Shown: positions 47,728 to 59,786, counted from the first letter of the stretch. The stretch: 64,000 nucleotides of DNA from Paraclostridium dentum (GCF_012922555.1 NZ_WIPK01000001.1:310001-374000); one strand, 5' to 3'. A program made the numbers and translations. The notes: generated by a model from the letters alone, not told the origin.

Positions 47728-47744
47728 AACAGGGGGAGTTTACG

Positions 47745-48128
47745 ATGATAAAAAAATATAATATAACTGTAAATGGAAATACATACGAAGTAGAGGTGGA
47801 AGAGTTAGGCAGTCAGGCATCTGTGCAAAGACCACAAGTAGCAACTCAACAAGTGCAGCCACAAGCAGCACCAAAAGCGCAACCTAAGCAAACTCAAAAT
47901 ACACCGTCTGCTGGAGGAGGAACTATATCAGCACCTATGCCAGGAACAATAAATGATGTACGTGTAAAAGTTGGAGATAGTGTTAAAAAAGGGCAAGTAT
48001 TATTAATACTTGAAGCTATGAAAATGGAAAATGAAATAATGGCAAGTTCTGATGGTACAGTTAAGTCAGTTGATGTATCAAAAGGAGCGTCTGTAAGCGC
48101 AGGGGATTCTTTAATAACTATAGGTTAA
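47745..48128 (+). CDS. mmdC: Methylmalonyl-CoA decarboxylase gamma subunit (biotin carrier)
   Basis: A 127-residue biotin carrier. A short N-terminal domain is followed by a Pro/Ala/Gln-rich hinge (about residues 28-58, the swinging arm) and a biotinyl domain from about 60. The biotinylated lysine is K93 in EAMKMENE. It carries CO2 from mmdA to the membrane subunit mmdB. Start follows AGGGGGAG. Confidence 0.96.
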   Translation: MIKKYNITVNGNTYEVEVEELGSQASVQRPQVATQQVQPQAAPKAQPKQTQNTPSAGGGTISAPMPGTINDVRVKVGDSVKKGQVLLILEAMKMENEIMASSDGTVKSVDVSKGASVSAGDSLITIG

Positions 48129-48161
48129 ATAATTACAAATTTTTAAAAGGGGGACTTACCC

Positions 48162-49349
48162 GTGGGAGAAGTTATTAATAATTTTATTCAATCAATGGGT
48201 ATTGTTAATATGGATTGGCGACAAATTGTAATGATATTAATCGCCTGTGTATTATTATATTTAGCAATAGCAAAAGGATTTGAACCGTTATTATTAGTGC
48301 CTATAGCTTTTGGTATGTTACTTACAAATCTTCCATTAGCAGGTGCTATGAATACACCAATTTCATCTATAAATGATGTTTCACTTACACAAGAATCAAT
48401 AAATGGATCAATTGCGACCAAGACTCCGGGGGGCTTACTTTACTATCTATACCAAGGATGTAAACTGGGTATATTCCCACCGTTAATATTCTTAGGAGTT
48501 GGAGCAATGACGGACTTTGGACCAATGATATCTAATCCAAAAAGTATATTATTAGGTGCTGCAGCACAGTTTGGAATATTTTTTACATTTATAGGTGCAC
48601 TAGCTTTAGGATTTACAGGGTTAGAAGCATCTTCTATAGGAATTATAGGAGGAGCAGATGGACCAACTGCAATTTATTTAACGACAAAGCTAGCACCTCA
48701 CTTATTAGCACCTATAGCAGTTGCAGCGTATTCATATATGGCTCTAGTTCCAATAATACAGCCACCTATAATGAAAGCGTTAACAACTAAGGAAGAAAGA
48801 AATATAATAATGAAACAATCAAAGCCAGTATCTAAAAAAGTTAAAATTATATTCCCTATAGTAGTTACTATAGTAGTATCTTTATTATTACCATCAGCAG
48901 CTACATTAATAGGACTACTAATGTTTGGTAATTTACTTAAAGAGTGTACAGTTACTGATAGACTTTCAGATACGGCAACTAATGCTTTAATGAATATAAT
49001 TACAATATTTTTAGGGTTATCTGTTGGAGCATCAGCAGAAGCTCAAGTTTTCTTAAGTGCACAAACTATAAAAATATTTGCACTTGGAATAATTGCATTT
49101 AGTATAGGAACAGGATCGGGAGTACTTTGTGCTAAGTTTATGAATAGATTTACAAAGGATAAAGTAAATCCGCTTATAGGAGCAGCTGGAGTATCTGCAG
49201 TACCTATGGCAGCAAGAGTTGCGCATAAGGTAGCTCAAGAAGAAAATCCAGGAAACTTTATACTTATGTATGCTATGGGACCTAATGTTGCAGGTGTAAT
49301 AGGATCTGCTGTGGCAGCCGGAATATTACTAAGTTTATTCGGAGGCTAA
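48162..49349 (+). CDS. mmdB: Methylmalonyl-CoA decarboxylase beta subunit (Na+ pump)
   Basis: A 395-residue membrane subunit that decarboxylates carboxybiotin and pumps Na+ out. About ten helices. The family motif GGADGPTAIYL (with the essential aspartate) is near residue 165 and the second conserved segment MGPNVAGVIGSAVAAG is near the end. The GTG start follows AAGGGGG. It is the last gene of the operon and is followed by a strong terminator. With mmdA, mmdC and mmdD the complex is complete. Confidence 0.95.
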   Translation: MGEVINNFIQSMGIVNMDWRQIVMILIACVLLYLAIAKGFEPLLLVPIAFGMLLTNLPLAGAMNTPISSINDVSLTQESINGSIATKTPGGLLYYLYQGCKLGIFPPLIFLGVGAMTDFGPMISNPKSILLGAAAQFGIFFTFIGALALGFTGLEASSIGIIGGADGPTAIYLTTKLAPHLLAPIAVAAYSYMALVPIIQPPIMKALTTKEERNIIMKQSKPVSKKVKIIFPIVVTIVVSLLLPSAATLIGLLMFGNLLKECTVTDRLSDTATNALMNIITIFLGLSVGASAEAQVFLSAQTIKIFALGIIAFSIGTGSGVLCAKFMNRFTKDKVNPLIGAAGVSAVPMAARVAHKVAQEENPGNFILMYAMGPNVAGVIGSAVAAGILLSLFGG

Positions 49350-49352
49350 AAC

Positions 49353-49390
49353 AAAAAGGATGTCTTAAAATATTTTAAGACATCCTTTTT
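49353..49390 (+). terminator. Terminator after the methylmalonyl-CoA operon
   Basis: A perfect 38-base palindrome with core AAGGATGTCTTAAAA and A/T borders. Confidence 0.92.
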
Positions 49391-49429
49391 ATAATTAAGG
49401 AAATTATATTTACTAAAAATATGGATAAT

Positions 49430-49690
49430 CTATGAAACTAAAAAATAATATAAAACTATATTAATTATTATACAAATAGGAACTCCTATAGTAAATTTAT
49501 TATGTTTTGTTTTATGTCTAAATGTATACATTCCTAGATATGTACCTATTGCTCCTCCAATTAAAGATAAAGTCATAAGGGTTGATTCAGGAATTCTCCA
49601 TTCATGTTTAATTGCTCTTTGTTTATCTATGTACATAAGTAAAAATGATATACAGGATATAATTAAAAAATATATGTTGAAAATTTTCAT
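49430..49690 (-). CDS. DUF1294 family membrane protein
   Basis: An 86-residue membrane protein of the DUF1294 family with three helices. The family pattern DKQRAIKHEWRIPESTL, then LSLIGGAIGTYLGMYTFRHK, is clear near residues 22-60. Function unknown. The start follows GAGGAGGTTATA. It lies between the propionate operon terminator and the small gene upstream. Confidence 0.82.
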   Translation of the reverse strand: MKIFNIYFLIISCISFLLMYIDKQRAIKHEWRIPESTLMTLSLIGGAIGTYLGMYTFRHKTKHNKFTIGVPICIIINIVLYYFLVS

Positions 49691-49750
49691 TATAACCTCC
49701 TCATAAATTTATTTAAACATTTAAATCATATCATAAAAACAAAAAAATCA

Positions 49751-49793
49751 AAATAAAAACTAGATTATAAAATATAATCTAGTTTTTATTTTT
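49751..49793 (-). terminator. Terminator after the 62-residue protein gene
   Basis: Stem AACTAGATTATA/TATAATCTAGTT, with a T-rich run on the minus strand. Confidence 0.75.
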
Positions 49794-49798
49794 GTGAA

Positions 49799-49987
49799 TT
49801 AAACAATAGGTTCTTTAACTTTGTTATTATAAATTTCATTTTCTATATCTGAATCTAAAAAAATTGAATTTAAAATTCCTGGGTTTTGGCAATCTAAAAT
49901 TAAATCAACTTTTTTTATCAATTCACATCCAACTGTATAAATATCATTGTTTCTTTCGGCTTTGTTTGAAGTTAATAAATAAAACAT
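49799..49987 (-). CDS. Hypothetical 62-residue protein with a sequestered ribosome binding site
   Basis: A small acidic soluble protein (FYLLTSNKAERNNDIYTVG at the start, later DLILDCQNPGILNSIF) with no family I can name. The start is the ATG at 49987 behind AGGAGGATAATT. The ribosome binding site is paired with an anti-SD copy 11 bases upstream (see the hairpin entry). It is followed by its own terminator. Confidence 0.55.
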   Translation of the reverse strand: MFYLLTSNKAERNNDIYTVGCELIKKVDLILDCQNPGILNSIFLDSDIENEIYNNKVKEPIV

Positions 49988-49991
49988 AATT

Positions 49992-50020
49992 ATCCTCCTA
50001 ATAACTTGTAATAGGAGGAT
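49992..50020 (-). promoter_or_regulatory. Hairpin covering the ribosome binding site
   Basis: On the minus strand ATCCTCCTA (50020-50012) is fully complementary to TAGGAGGAT (50000-49992), which holds the Shine-Dalgarno site of the 62-residue protein. Nine pairs close an 11-base loop. In RNA this would hide the ribosome binding site unless melted or bound by a factor. Confidence 0.6.
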
Positions 50021-50064
50021 TGACAATTGAATTAATAATTATTCAATAAATATAAAAATTGATA

Positions 50065-50094
50065 AAAACGTATAAAAGTACAAAACGTAAGTAC
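50065..50094 (+). promoter_or_regulatory. Direct repeats upstream of agaS
   Basis: AAAACGTA occurs at 50065-50072 and 50082-50089, each followed by GTAC (50078-50081 and 50091-50094). They lie 70-100 bases before the agaS start. Direct repeats suit an AraC-type regulator such as the one encoded at the end of this cluster, but the link is inferred. Confidence 0.35.
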
Positions 50095-50164
50095 GAAATT
50101 GCAAATACTTATTAAACTTAAATCAATACAATATTAATATAAAGAATAATAAGGAGGAGTACAA

Positions 50165-53169
<3,005 letters not shown>

Positions 53170-53192
53170 TCTACCAATATAGGAGGGCGTAT

Positions 53193-54167
53193 ATGTATTA
53201 TATAGGGGTAGACGGTGGAGGTACAAAAACTACATTTACCATGATAAATAATATGGGGGAAAAAATTACACAATATACAACGAAAACGACTCATTATGAG
53301 CAAGTAGGATTTGATGGATTAGAAGATATATTGAACGAAGGATTATGTAAAATTATAGAAAAATCAAATGCAGATATTGATAAAATAGATAGTGTTTTTC
53401 TTGGTATTCCTGGATATGGAGAAGTTAAAAATGTTGTAAAAAAAATAAATTGTATATGTGAACGAGTATTTAATAAAATTGACTTTAGAATTGGAAATGA
53501 TGTAGAAGCTGGGTTTGAAGGTTCTCTAGCAGGTAAACCTGGAATAAACATAGTTAGTGGAACGGGCTCGATTGCACTTGGAAAAGATTTATATGGAAAT
53601 ACAATAAGATGTGGTGGATGGGGAGATTATGTAGGCGATGAAGGATCTGCACATTGGATAGGAAAAAAAACTATCGAAGTATTTTCAAAAGAAGCTGATA
53701 AAAGACTAAATAGAGGTTTGATTTATGAAAAGGTTAGGGAATATTTAGATATAGATGATGATTTTGCAATAATTGACTATGTTTTAAATAAAATAAATAA
53801 AGATAGAACTCAAATTGCACAGTTTTCTAAAATATGTTTTGAAAGTGCTAAATTAAATGATGAAAATGCATTAGATATATTTAATTTAGCTGGATATGAG
53901 CTTAGTTTATTAGTAAAGATGATAATAAATGAATTGGAATTTGAAGATGAAATAACTATATCTTATTCAGGTGGAGTATTTAAAAGTGGAGACTTAATTA
54001 TTAACCCGATAAAAAATAATTTAAGCGGATATAATGTAAAGCTTATAAAACCTATATTGGAACCAGATATGGGAGCGTGTTTACTAGCTTATAAAATAAA
54101 AAATAATCATGTAAGTAATGAAGTTTTAAATAATATGATTAATAAAACTGAATATAGTTTTTCATAA
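53193..54167 (+). CDS. BadF/BcrA-type N-acetylhexosamine kinase
   Basis: A 324-residue actin-fold (ASKHA) kinase. The phosphate-1 motif is GVDGGGTKTTFTM, phosphate-2 is NIVSGTGSIALG, and WGDYVGDEGSAHWIG is the family signature of GlcNAc-kinase-like proteins. It would phosphorylate a free amino sugar (GlcNAc or GalNAc) taken up without a PTS. It starts behind AGGAGGGCG at the end of the aga-type operon. Substrate is inferred from the neighbours; the deacetylase step and a transporter are not in the window. Confidence 0.85.
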   Translation: MYYIGVDGGGTKTTFTMINNMGEKITQYTTKTTHYEQVGFDGLEDILNEGLCKIIEKSNADIDKIDSVFLGIPGYGEVKNVVKKINCICERVFNKIDFRIGNDVEAGFEGSLAGKPGINIVSGTGSIALGKDLYGNTIRCGGWGDYVGDEGSAHWIGKKTIEVFSKEADKRLNRGLIYEKVREYLDIDDDFAIIDYVLNKINKDRTQIAQFSKICFESAKLNDENALDIFNLAGYELSLLVKMIINELEFEDEITISYSGGVFKSGDLIINPIKNNLSGYNVKLIKPILEPDMGACLLAYKIKNNHVSNEVLNNMINKTEYSFS

Positions 54168-54169
54168 AA

Positions 54170-54196
54170 TAAGGAAGGTAATTTTACCTTCCTTTA
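54170..54196. terminator. Bidirectional terminator after the amino-sugar operon
   Basis: AAGGAAGGTAA and TTACCTTCCTT are separated by two bases, between convergent genes. Confidence 0.8.
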
Positions 54197-55342
54197 CTTA
54201 TATATAGATTTGGAATATTCAGTGGGGGATATTCCAAAATGAGATTTAAATTTACGGGAAAAATAATGAATGGAAGAAAAACCTAATAACTCAGAAATTT
54301 GACTAAATGTATAACTAGAACTTTTTATAAGTTCTTTACTTTTCTTTAGTTTTATATCGTTTATATAATTGTTAACTGTTTTATTTGTATTTTTTTTAAA
54401 TAGAGAATGTAAGGTTGTACTACTTATACAAAATTCATTACATAATGTACTTATGTTTATTTTTTTATTAATGTTTTTATCAATATATTTTAAAATATTA
54501 TTTAACTGATCGTCTTCATAAGATTGTTGCATATGTGTAGTTGGTTTGTGCTGGCCTTGTAAGTTTTTAAATCTTAAAGTATTTATAATAAGTTGCTTTA
54601 AGTAACAAAGTGATAGGTCATCAGAATATATATCTTGATTTGATAACTCATTAATAAGGTTTTGAATAATATGATGTGAATCGCGGTTTAATGTAAATAC
54701 TTTATTGCATAGAAACTCATAATCATTAAAATCCATATTAAAATTTATGGTTAGATATGAACACGTATTTTCTTCTATTGTATACTGGTTATGAAATTGA
54801 AGAGGTGCATAAAATATCAAATCACCTTGCTTTAGAGTATAAGCGTTTTTATCTATATCTGTATTTAATACTCCCTTATCTACATAAGTAAGTTCCCAAT
54901 AAGGATGTGATTCTCCTTTGAAGATATAACTACAACCTTTTTCTTGATAAAATTTGGTATAAATTTCTTTTATATGTAATGAAGGGGATATAGAAGAGTA
55001 TACGTAATCGTGTGTTAAAGGTATTGAATTAAATTTATATGAAGGTTTTGATATATATATTGAAGACTTATCTGATATCGATATAAAGTTGAAATGAAGT
55101 CCTTTTTTTAACATTATAGGTCTATTAACTATAAACGAGTTTAAGCTAGAAGAATCAAATGACACTAAAATCATAACAACGCCAGATAAAATTTTTATAA
55201 AAACCTCATCGTTTGTTAAAACTTTTAAATCACTAATACTCTTATTTGTAAAACTATGAAGATAAGAGTTATCAATTTCATTATAAGTATTTATTACTTC
55301 TCCAAAAAATTTAAACTTAGGAGATGTGATTTTATCAAACAT
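54194..55342 (-). CDS. AraC family regulator with cupin sensor
   Basis: A 382-residue regulator. A long N-terminal region is followed by a cupin-type sensor (about residues 130-215; HPYWELTYVDKGVLN, then GDLIFYAPLQFHNQY) and a C-terminal AraC double helix-turn-helix (about 285-380; FCISSTTLHSLFKK and SQISELLGFSSIHYFSRKFK). It is convergent with the amino-sugar operon and is its likely regulator, with sugar binding in the cupin part. The start is the ATG at 55342 behind GGAGGTTG; an upstream ATG would overlap that site. Control of the adjacent cinA unit is the other option. Confidence 0.88.
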   Translation of the reverse strand: MFDKITSPKFKFFGEVINTYNEIDNSYLHSFTNKSISDLKVLTNDEVFIKILSGVVMILVSFDSSSLNSFIVNRPIMLKKGLHFNFISISDKSSIYISKPSYKFNSIPLTHDYVYSSISPSLHIKEIYTKFYQEKGCSYIFKGESHPYWELTYVDKGVLNTDIDKNAYTLKQGDLIFYAPLQFHNQYTIEENTCSYLTINFNMDFNDYEFLCNKVFTLNRDSHHIIQNLINELSNQDIYSDDLSLCYLKQLIINTLRFKNLQGQHKPTTHMQQSYEDDQLNNILKYIDKNINKKINISTLCNEFCISSTTLHSLFKKNTNKTVNNYINDIKLKKSKELIKSSSYTFSQISELLGFSSIHYFSRKFKSHFGISPTEYSKSIYK

Positions 55343-55533
55343 AACAACCTCCAATTATAGGATATAATATATATTATATGAATGTTAAATACTAAATACT
55401 ATAATTATAGGATTAAAATATTTTGTATATCTAAATTAGATATGAATGTGAATAAGCTAAAAAAGTAGAAAGCAATACTAATTTAAATATGGTAATATTA
55501 GGGTATAAATATATTAAGGAAAAAGGTGATGAA

Positions 55534-56766
55534 ATGAGAGCTGAAATTATAACTGTAGGAACAGAAATTTTATTAGGTGATATCGTAAATACAAATTCTC
55601 AGTTTTTAGCAAAGGAATTAGCAAATATTGGGATAGATGTATATCATCAAGGCACAGTTGGAGATAATGAAACAAGACTTATGGAGTCTTTAAATGAAGG
55701 TTTAAAAAGAAGTGACATAATAATTACCACTGGAGGTCTGGGCCCAACGAAAGATGATATGACTAAAGAAGTAGCATCTAAGTGTTTTGGTCAAGAATTG
55801 GTTTTATATATGGATATTTGGAAAGATATTAAATCTTATTTTAACAAGTTAGGGTTAGATTTAACTGAGAATAATAAAAAGCAAGCATATTTTCCAAAAG
55901 ACTGCACTATATTAAATAATCCTAATGGAACGGCTCCAGGAGCAATATTAAAAAAAGATAATAAAATGATAATACTATTACCAGGACCCCCAAAAGAAAT
56001 GATACCTATGTTCAATAATGAGTTAAAGAAACACTTATTATGTTTAACTGATTATAAACTTGTATCAAAAACATTAAGATTCTTTGGAATAGGTGAATCT
56101 TCATTAGAAGACAAGTTAATAGATATGATAAATAATCAAAAAAATCCTACTATTGCACCTTATGCTAAAGAGGGTGAAGTAACTATTAGAATAACTGCAA
56201 AAGCTGAAAATACTGAAAAAGCAAATAAACTAATAAAAAATGTAGAAGATGAAATCAATAATAGGGTAGGAAATTACATATATGGTTATGATGATACTAC
56301 TTTAGAGGAAGAAGTAGCAAAATTATTGGTTGAAAAGAATATGACTATAGCTGTAAGTGAATCATGTACAGGAGGAATGGTTTCATCAAAACTAATAAAC
56401 TATCCTGGAATTTCTCAAAGTTTCTTAGAAGGATGTGTTACTTATTCCAATGAAGCTAAAATGAAAAGGCTAGGGGTTAAAAAAGATACTTTAGATAAAT
56501 TTGGAGCAGTAAGTGAAGAAACAGCTATTGAGATGGCTATGGGAGTTGCTAAGTCTTTAGGTGCTAATATTGGGGTATCTACAACTGGAATAGCAGGTCC
56601 TGGAGGCGGAACTGATGAAAAACCGGTTGGGTTAGTTTACATAGGACTTTATATAAATGGAGAAATTAAAGTTAAAAAATGTAATCTAGCTGGAAGTAGA
56701 GAAAAAATAAGATCTAGAGCGACAAGCGAAGCACTAAACTTAGTTAGAACAGAACTTATAAAGTAA
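55534..56766 (+). CDS. cinA: CinA, competence/damage-inducible protein (NMN deamidase)
   Basis: A 410-residue CinA. The N-terminal COG1058 domain begins MRAEIITVGTEILLGD and contains TTGGLGPTKDD, like molybdopterin-binding folds. The C-terminal domain (from about residue 255) has the NMN amidohydrolase signature SESCTGGMVSSKL and GIAGPGGGTDEKPVGLV. CinA recycles NMN and in some bacteria is linked to recA. The start is the ATG at 55534 behind AAAAAGGTGATG; 15 codons further upstream lack a ribosome binding site. First gene of a three-gene unit. Confidence 0.94.
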   Translation: MRAEIITVGTEILLGDIVNTNSQFLAKELANIGIDVYHQGTVGDNETRLMESLNEGLKRSDIIITTGGLGPTKDDMTKEVASKCFGQELVLYMDIWKDIKSYFNKLGLDLTENNKKQAYFPKDCTILNNPNGTAPGAILKKDNKMIILLPGPPKEMIPMFNNELKKHLLCLTDYKLVSKTLRFFGIGESSLEDKLIDMINNQKNPTIAPYAKEGEVTIRITAKAENTEKANKLIKNVEDEINNRVGNYIYGYDDTTLEEEVAKLLVEKNMTIAVSESCTGGMVSSKLINYPGISQSFLEGCVTYSNEAKMKRLGVKKDTLDKFGAVSEETAIEMAMGVAKSLGANIGVSTTGIAGPGGGTDEKPVGLVYIGLYINGEIKVKKCNLAGSREKIRSRATSEALNLVRTELIK

Positions 56767-56779
56767 AAGGAGTAAGCTA

Positions 56780-57568
56780 ATGATAAAATATATATTTTGT
56801 GATTTAGATGGAACATTATATCACAATGGAATATCTAAAGAAGATGCAAATGCTATAAATAATATAGAAAAACAAGGAGTTACATTTAATATAGCTACTG
56901 GAAGAATTTTTTCTCAAGCTGTAAAGATGACTCAAGATGATATTGATATGAATGGATATTATATATGTGAAAATGGATCATATATATATGATTGCAATAA
57001 AAATTTAGTTTTTAAAGGAACAATAGATGATAATATAGTAAAAAAAGTGATTGCTTTATATGAATCAGATAACGCAACATTATACTTTAAGTACAATGGA
57101 AAAGTAGTACTACTAGAAGAAAATGATTGTTTCAAGATTTATTCAGATGAATATTTAGTAGACAAAGAATTTGCAAATAAAAATACCTACAATGACCTTG
57201 TAGGTAATATAGGTATAGTATCTAAAGATGTAGATGAACTATATAGATTAGAATCTTTTTTAATTGAAGAATTCAATGATGTTTTAGACATATATTTTTC
57301 ATCTGAATATACTTTAAATTTAGTTCCTAAAGGTGTTTCAAAACATGCAGCTATAAAAAATGTATGCAAAGTTTTAGGAGTTAGTTTAGATGAAGTAGCA
57401 ACTATAGGAGACTCTCCAAATGATATAAGTATGCTTAAAACTACTAAATATAGTTTTGCAATGAAAAATTCAAGAAAAGAAGTTAAAGAAAGTGCAAATT
57501 ATACTGCTAGTTCTGTAGAAGATGCAATTAGAAAAATAAAAGAAATCAATGAAGATTTAAATTCATAG
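56780..57568 (+). CDS. Cof-type HAD hydrolase
   Basis: A 262-residue HAD-IIB phosphatase. Motif I is FCDLDGTLYH (nucleophile D8, acid/base D10), motif III/IV is GVSKHAAIKNV followed by IGDSPNDISMLK. The cap domain lies between about residues 80 and 185. Members remove phosphate from sugar phosphates or flavin/pyridoxal intermediates; the substrate here is unknown. It starts 13 bases after cinA behind AAAAGGAG, so they are co-transcribed. Confidence 0.92.
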   Translation: MIKYIFCDLDGTLYHNGISKEDANAINNIEKQGVTFNIATGRIFSQAVKMTQDDIDMNGYYICENGSYIYDCNKNLVFKGTIDDNIVKKVIALYESDNATLYFKYNGKVVLLEENDCFKIYSDEYLVDKEFANKNTYNDLVGNIGIVSKDVDELYRLESFLIEEFNDVLDIYFSSEYTLNLVPKGVSKHAAIKNVCKVLGVSLDEVATIGDSPNDISMLKTTKYSFAMKNSRKEVKESANYTASSVEDAIRKIKEINEDLNS

Positions 57569-57577
57569 GAGGAAGTT

Positions 57578-58144
57578 ATGAAGAAAGTATTAGTTTTATT
57601 AGCAAATGGATTTGAAGAAATAGAGGCCTTAAGTGTAGTTAATGTATTAAGAAGAGCTCAAGTGATTTGTCATATGGGAAGTCTTGGTACTGAATATGTA
57701 AAAGGTACTCATAATATAGAAGTTAAATCAGATGTAAATATAAACGATATAAACATAAATGAGTATGATGGAGTTGTATTACCAGGAGGACTTCCAGGAG
57801 CATATAATCTAAGAGATAGTGAAAAAGTTAGAGAAATAGTACAAAAGTTTAATAATGATGGGAAAATTATAGCTGCTATATGTGCAGCTCCAGAAGCACT
57901 AGAAAGTTTTAATATATTAAATGGGAAAAAATGCACATCATATCCAGGATTTATAAAAGATAAGAGTAATATAAACTATATAGAAAATCAAATAGTTGTA
58001 GAGGATGGAAATATAATAACTAGTAGAGGACCAGCAACAGCTATAGAATTTTCATTAGCAATACTGAAGAAACTTGGATATAAAAAAGAATATGAAGAAA
58101 TAAAAGAAGGTATGTTAGTAAACTTTTATAACGAATTTAAATAA
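57578..58144 (+). CDS. DJ-1/PfpI family protein
   Basis: A 188-residue DJ-1 superfamily protein (YajL/ThiJ type). The nucleophile elbow holds C102 in IAAICAAPEAL, with the supporting glutamate E15 in GFEEIEA. These proteins act in repair of glyoxal-type damage, as chaperones or as redox sensors. It begins 10 bases after the HAD gene behind GGAGGAAG and closes the cinA unit. Confidence 0.92.
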   Translation: MKKVLVLLANGFEEIEALSVVNVLRRAQVICHMGSLGTEYVKGTHNIEVKSDVNINDININEYDGVVLPGGLPGAYNLRDSEKVREIVQKFNNDGKIIAAICAAPEALESFNILNGKKCTSYPGFIKDKSNINYIENQIVVEDGNIITSRGPATAIEFSLAILKKLGYKKEYEEIKEGMLVNFYNEFK

Positions 58145-58166
58145 AAATTATTAATTAAAAACTATT

Positions 58167-58214
58167 AAATGATAAATATATAAGCTTAGCTTATATATTT
58201 ATCATTTTTTTTAT
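58167..58214. terminator. Bidirectional terminator after the DJ-1 gene
   Basis: A long palindrome with core TATAAGCTTAGCTTATA and A/T borders lies between convergent genes. Confidence 0.88.
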
Positions 58215-58216
58215 AT

Positions 58217-59557
58217 TTATAAATATTTTCGTATAAGTCTACTTGCTTTAGATTGAGATATGTTTAATGCTTTAGCTAACTTATATGAACTTGGATTGTT
58301 TTTATAGTATTTACAAATTAAAAGCTTCTCATAATTTTCCATTAAATTATCTAATGAATTATTTTCTTCATCTTTTACAAAATCTACGTGGTGAAGAACT
58401 GATTTTGGTAAGTGGTGTAATTCAATGTAGTCTGAGCTTGAAGTAACTAAAATATTTTGAATTATATTTTCAAGTTCTCTCATATTTCCAGGGTAATTGT
58501 AGTTCAAAAGTACGTTTATAACTTCTGTAGACATACGTTTATCTAGATTGAAAATATTTGAGTATTTTTTGAAAAAGTGAAAAATAAGTTCTAATAAATC
58601 TTCTTTACGATCTCGAAGAGGTGGAATTTTTAGTTCTACTACGTTTATTCTATAATATAAATCCTCTCTAAATTTTTTTTGATTTACAGAATTTATTAAA
58701 TCAACATTAGTTGCAGAAATAAAGCGTATGTCTACTTTTTTAGTTTTTACTCCTCCAACTGAAGTAAATGTTTTGTCTTGAATAAGTTGTAAAAATTTTG
58801 ATTGAAGTTCTTTGGGGATATCGCCAATTTCATCAAGAAATAAAGTCCCTTCATTTGCTAACTCAACTAGTCCTATTTTACCCTTTGAATTAGCTCCAGT
58901 GAATGCACCACCTTCGTAACCAAATAATTCAGATTCAAGAAGATTTGGAGAAATAGTTGAACAATTTATTGTTATAAATGGTTTTCCAGCTCTTTTACTA
59001 TTTAAATGTATGTGTTTAGCAAGTGTAGTTTTACCACATCCTGATTCACCAAGTAATAATACATTTACATTTGTTTTAGCAACATTTTTTGCTATTTCTA
59101 AAATTGATTTCATACTGGATCCTTTTATAGTAGTATCATTATAAATTAATGACTGAGATTTATTAAATGAACTTATTGTATTTTTATATAATTTTATTTT
59201 TTCTTTGATACTATTTAATTCGCTTATATCCCTAGAATTTTCTACTATAAATTCTATATCACCATTTTCATCGAAAACAGGTGTTGCGGTTATTATAAGT
59301 GTTTTTCCAGTTATAGTTTTCTGTTCCATAGAAACTTTTTTCTTATGTTTAACAACAGAAGGAATAGGGGTTTGATTAGAGTACCCAGCTTCATTTAAAA
59401 ACATTGCTGTTTTTCCTATCATATCATCTCTATCTATACCGTAGTTAGATTCGAATGCTTTATTACAATAAATCATATACCCATCTTTATCACATACAAA
59501 AATTTCATCATGAGAAGATTCTACTATTCTTTCAAAAAAATCTTTAGTGTATTGCAT
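58217..59557 (-). CDS. Sigma-54-dependent activator with PAS sensor
   Basis: A 446-residue enhancer-binding protein. An N-terminal PAS domain (about residues 8-115; DEIFVCDKDGYMIYCNKAF) is followed by the AAA+ sigma-54 interaction domain with Walker A GESGCGKT, the sigma-54 contact loop GAFTGA, and Walker B LFLDEIGD. A C-terminal helix-turn-helix (LAKALNISQSKASRLIRK) ends the protein. It senses an unknown small molecule through PAS and drives a sigma-54 promoter. The divergent DMT permease has such a promoter plus three dyads, so it is the obvious target. The start follows GGGGGATAT. Confidence 0.93.
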   Translation of the reverse strand: MQYTKDFFERIVESSHDEIFVCDKDGYMIYCNKAFESNYGIDRDDMIGKTAMFLNEAGYSNQTPIPSVVKHKKKVSMEQKTITGKTLIITATPVFDENGDIEFIVENSRDISELNSIKEKIKLYKNTISSFNKSQSLIYNDTTIKGSSMKSILEIAKNVAKTNVNVLLLGESGCGKTTLAKHIHLNSKRAGKPFITINCSTISPNLLESELFGYEGGAFTGANSKGKIGLVELANEGTLFLDEIGDIPKELQSKFLQLIQDKTFTSVGGVKTKKVDIRFISATNVDLINSVNQKKFREDLYYRINVVELKIPPLRDRKEDLLELIFHFFKKYSNIFNLDKRMSTEVINVLLNYNYPGNMRELENIIQNILVTSSSDYIELHHLPKSVLHHVDFVKDEENNSLDNLMENYEKLLICKYYKNNPSSYKLAKALNISQSKASRLIRKYL

Positions 59558-59623
59558 TAATATATCCCCCGAAATAGTAAATTATAAACTATGTATTTAA
59601 AACTCCTTAATTATAGTATATAT

Positions 59624-59643
59624 ATAAGTCAAAATCAACTTAT
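59624..59643. promoter_or_regulatory. Upstream activator dyad 1 (AAGT-N8-ACTT)
   Basis: ATAAGT-N8-ACTTAT, centred 155 bases before the sigma-54 promoter. First of three similar dyads in the divergent gap; likely binding site of the PAS/sigma-54 activator. It lies close to that regulator's own start, so it could also act in autoregulation. Confidence 0.55.
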
Positions 59644-59676
59644 TATAAATGAATACTTAATGGATTTTAATATTAC

Positions 59677-59692
59677 AAGTCTATTTTAACTT
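59677..59692. promoter_or_regulatory. Upstream activator dyad 2 (AAGT-N8-ACTT)
   Basis: AAGT-N8-ACTT with its centre 51 bp after dyad 1, which is about five helical turns, so both face the same side of the DNA. Confidence 0.55.
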
Positions 59693-59709
59693 ATATAAAA
59701 AACAGAAAT

Positions 59710-59725
59710 GAGTTTGATTTGACTT
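59710..59725. promoter_or_regulatory. Upstream activator dyad 3 (GAGT-N8-ACTT)
   Basis: AGT-N8-ACT core with one outer mismatch; the centre is 33 bp after dyad 2, about three turns, and 70 bases before the -24 element. Confidence 0.5.
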
Positions 59726-59786
59726 ATATACAATTAGAAAATGTTTCCAAAGTAAGTGATTTCAATTAGAAAAAGCTTGGAGTGAT

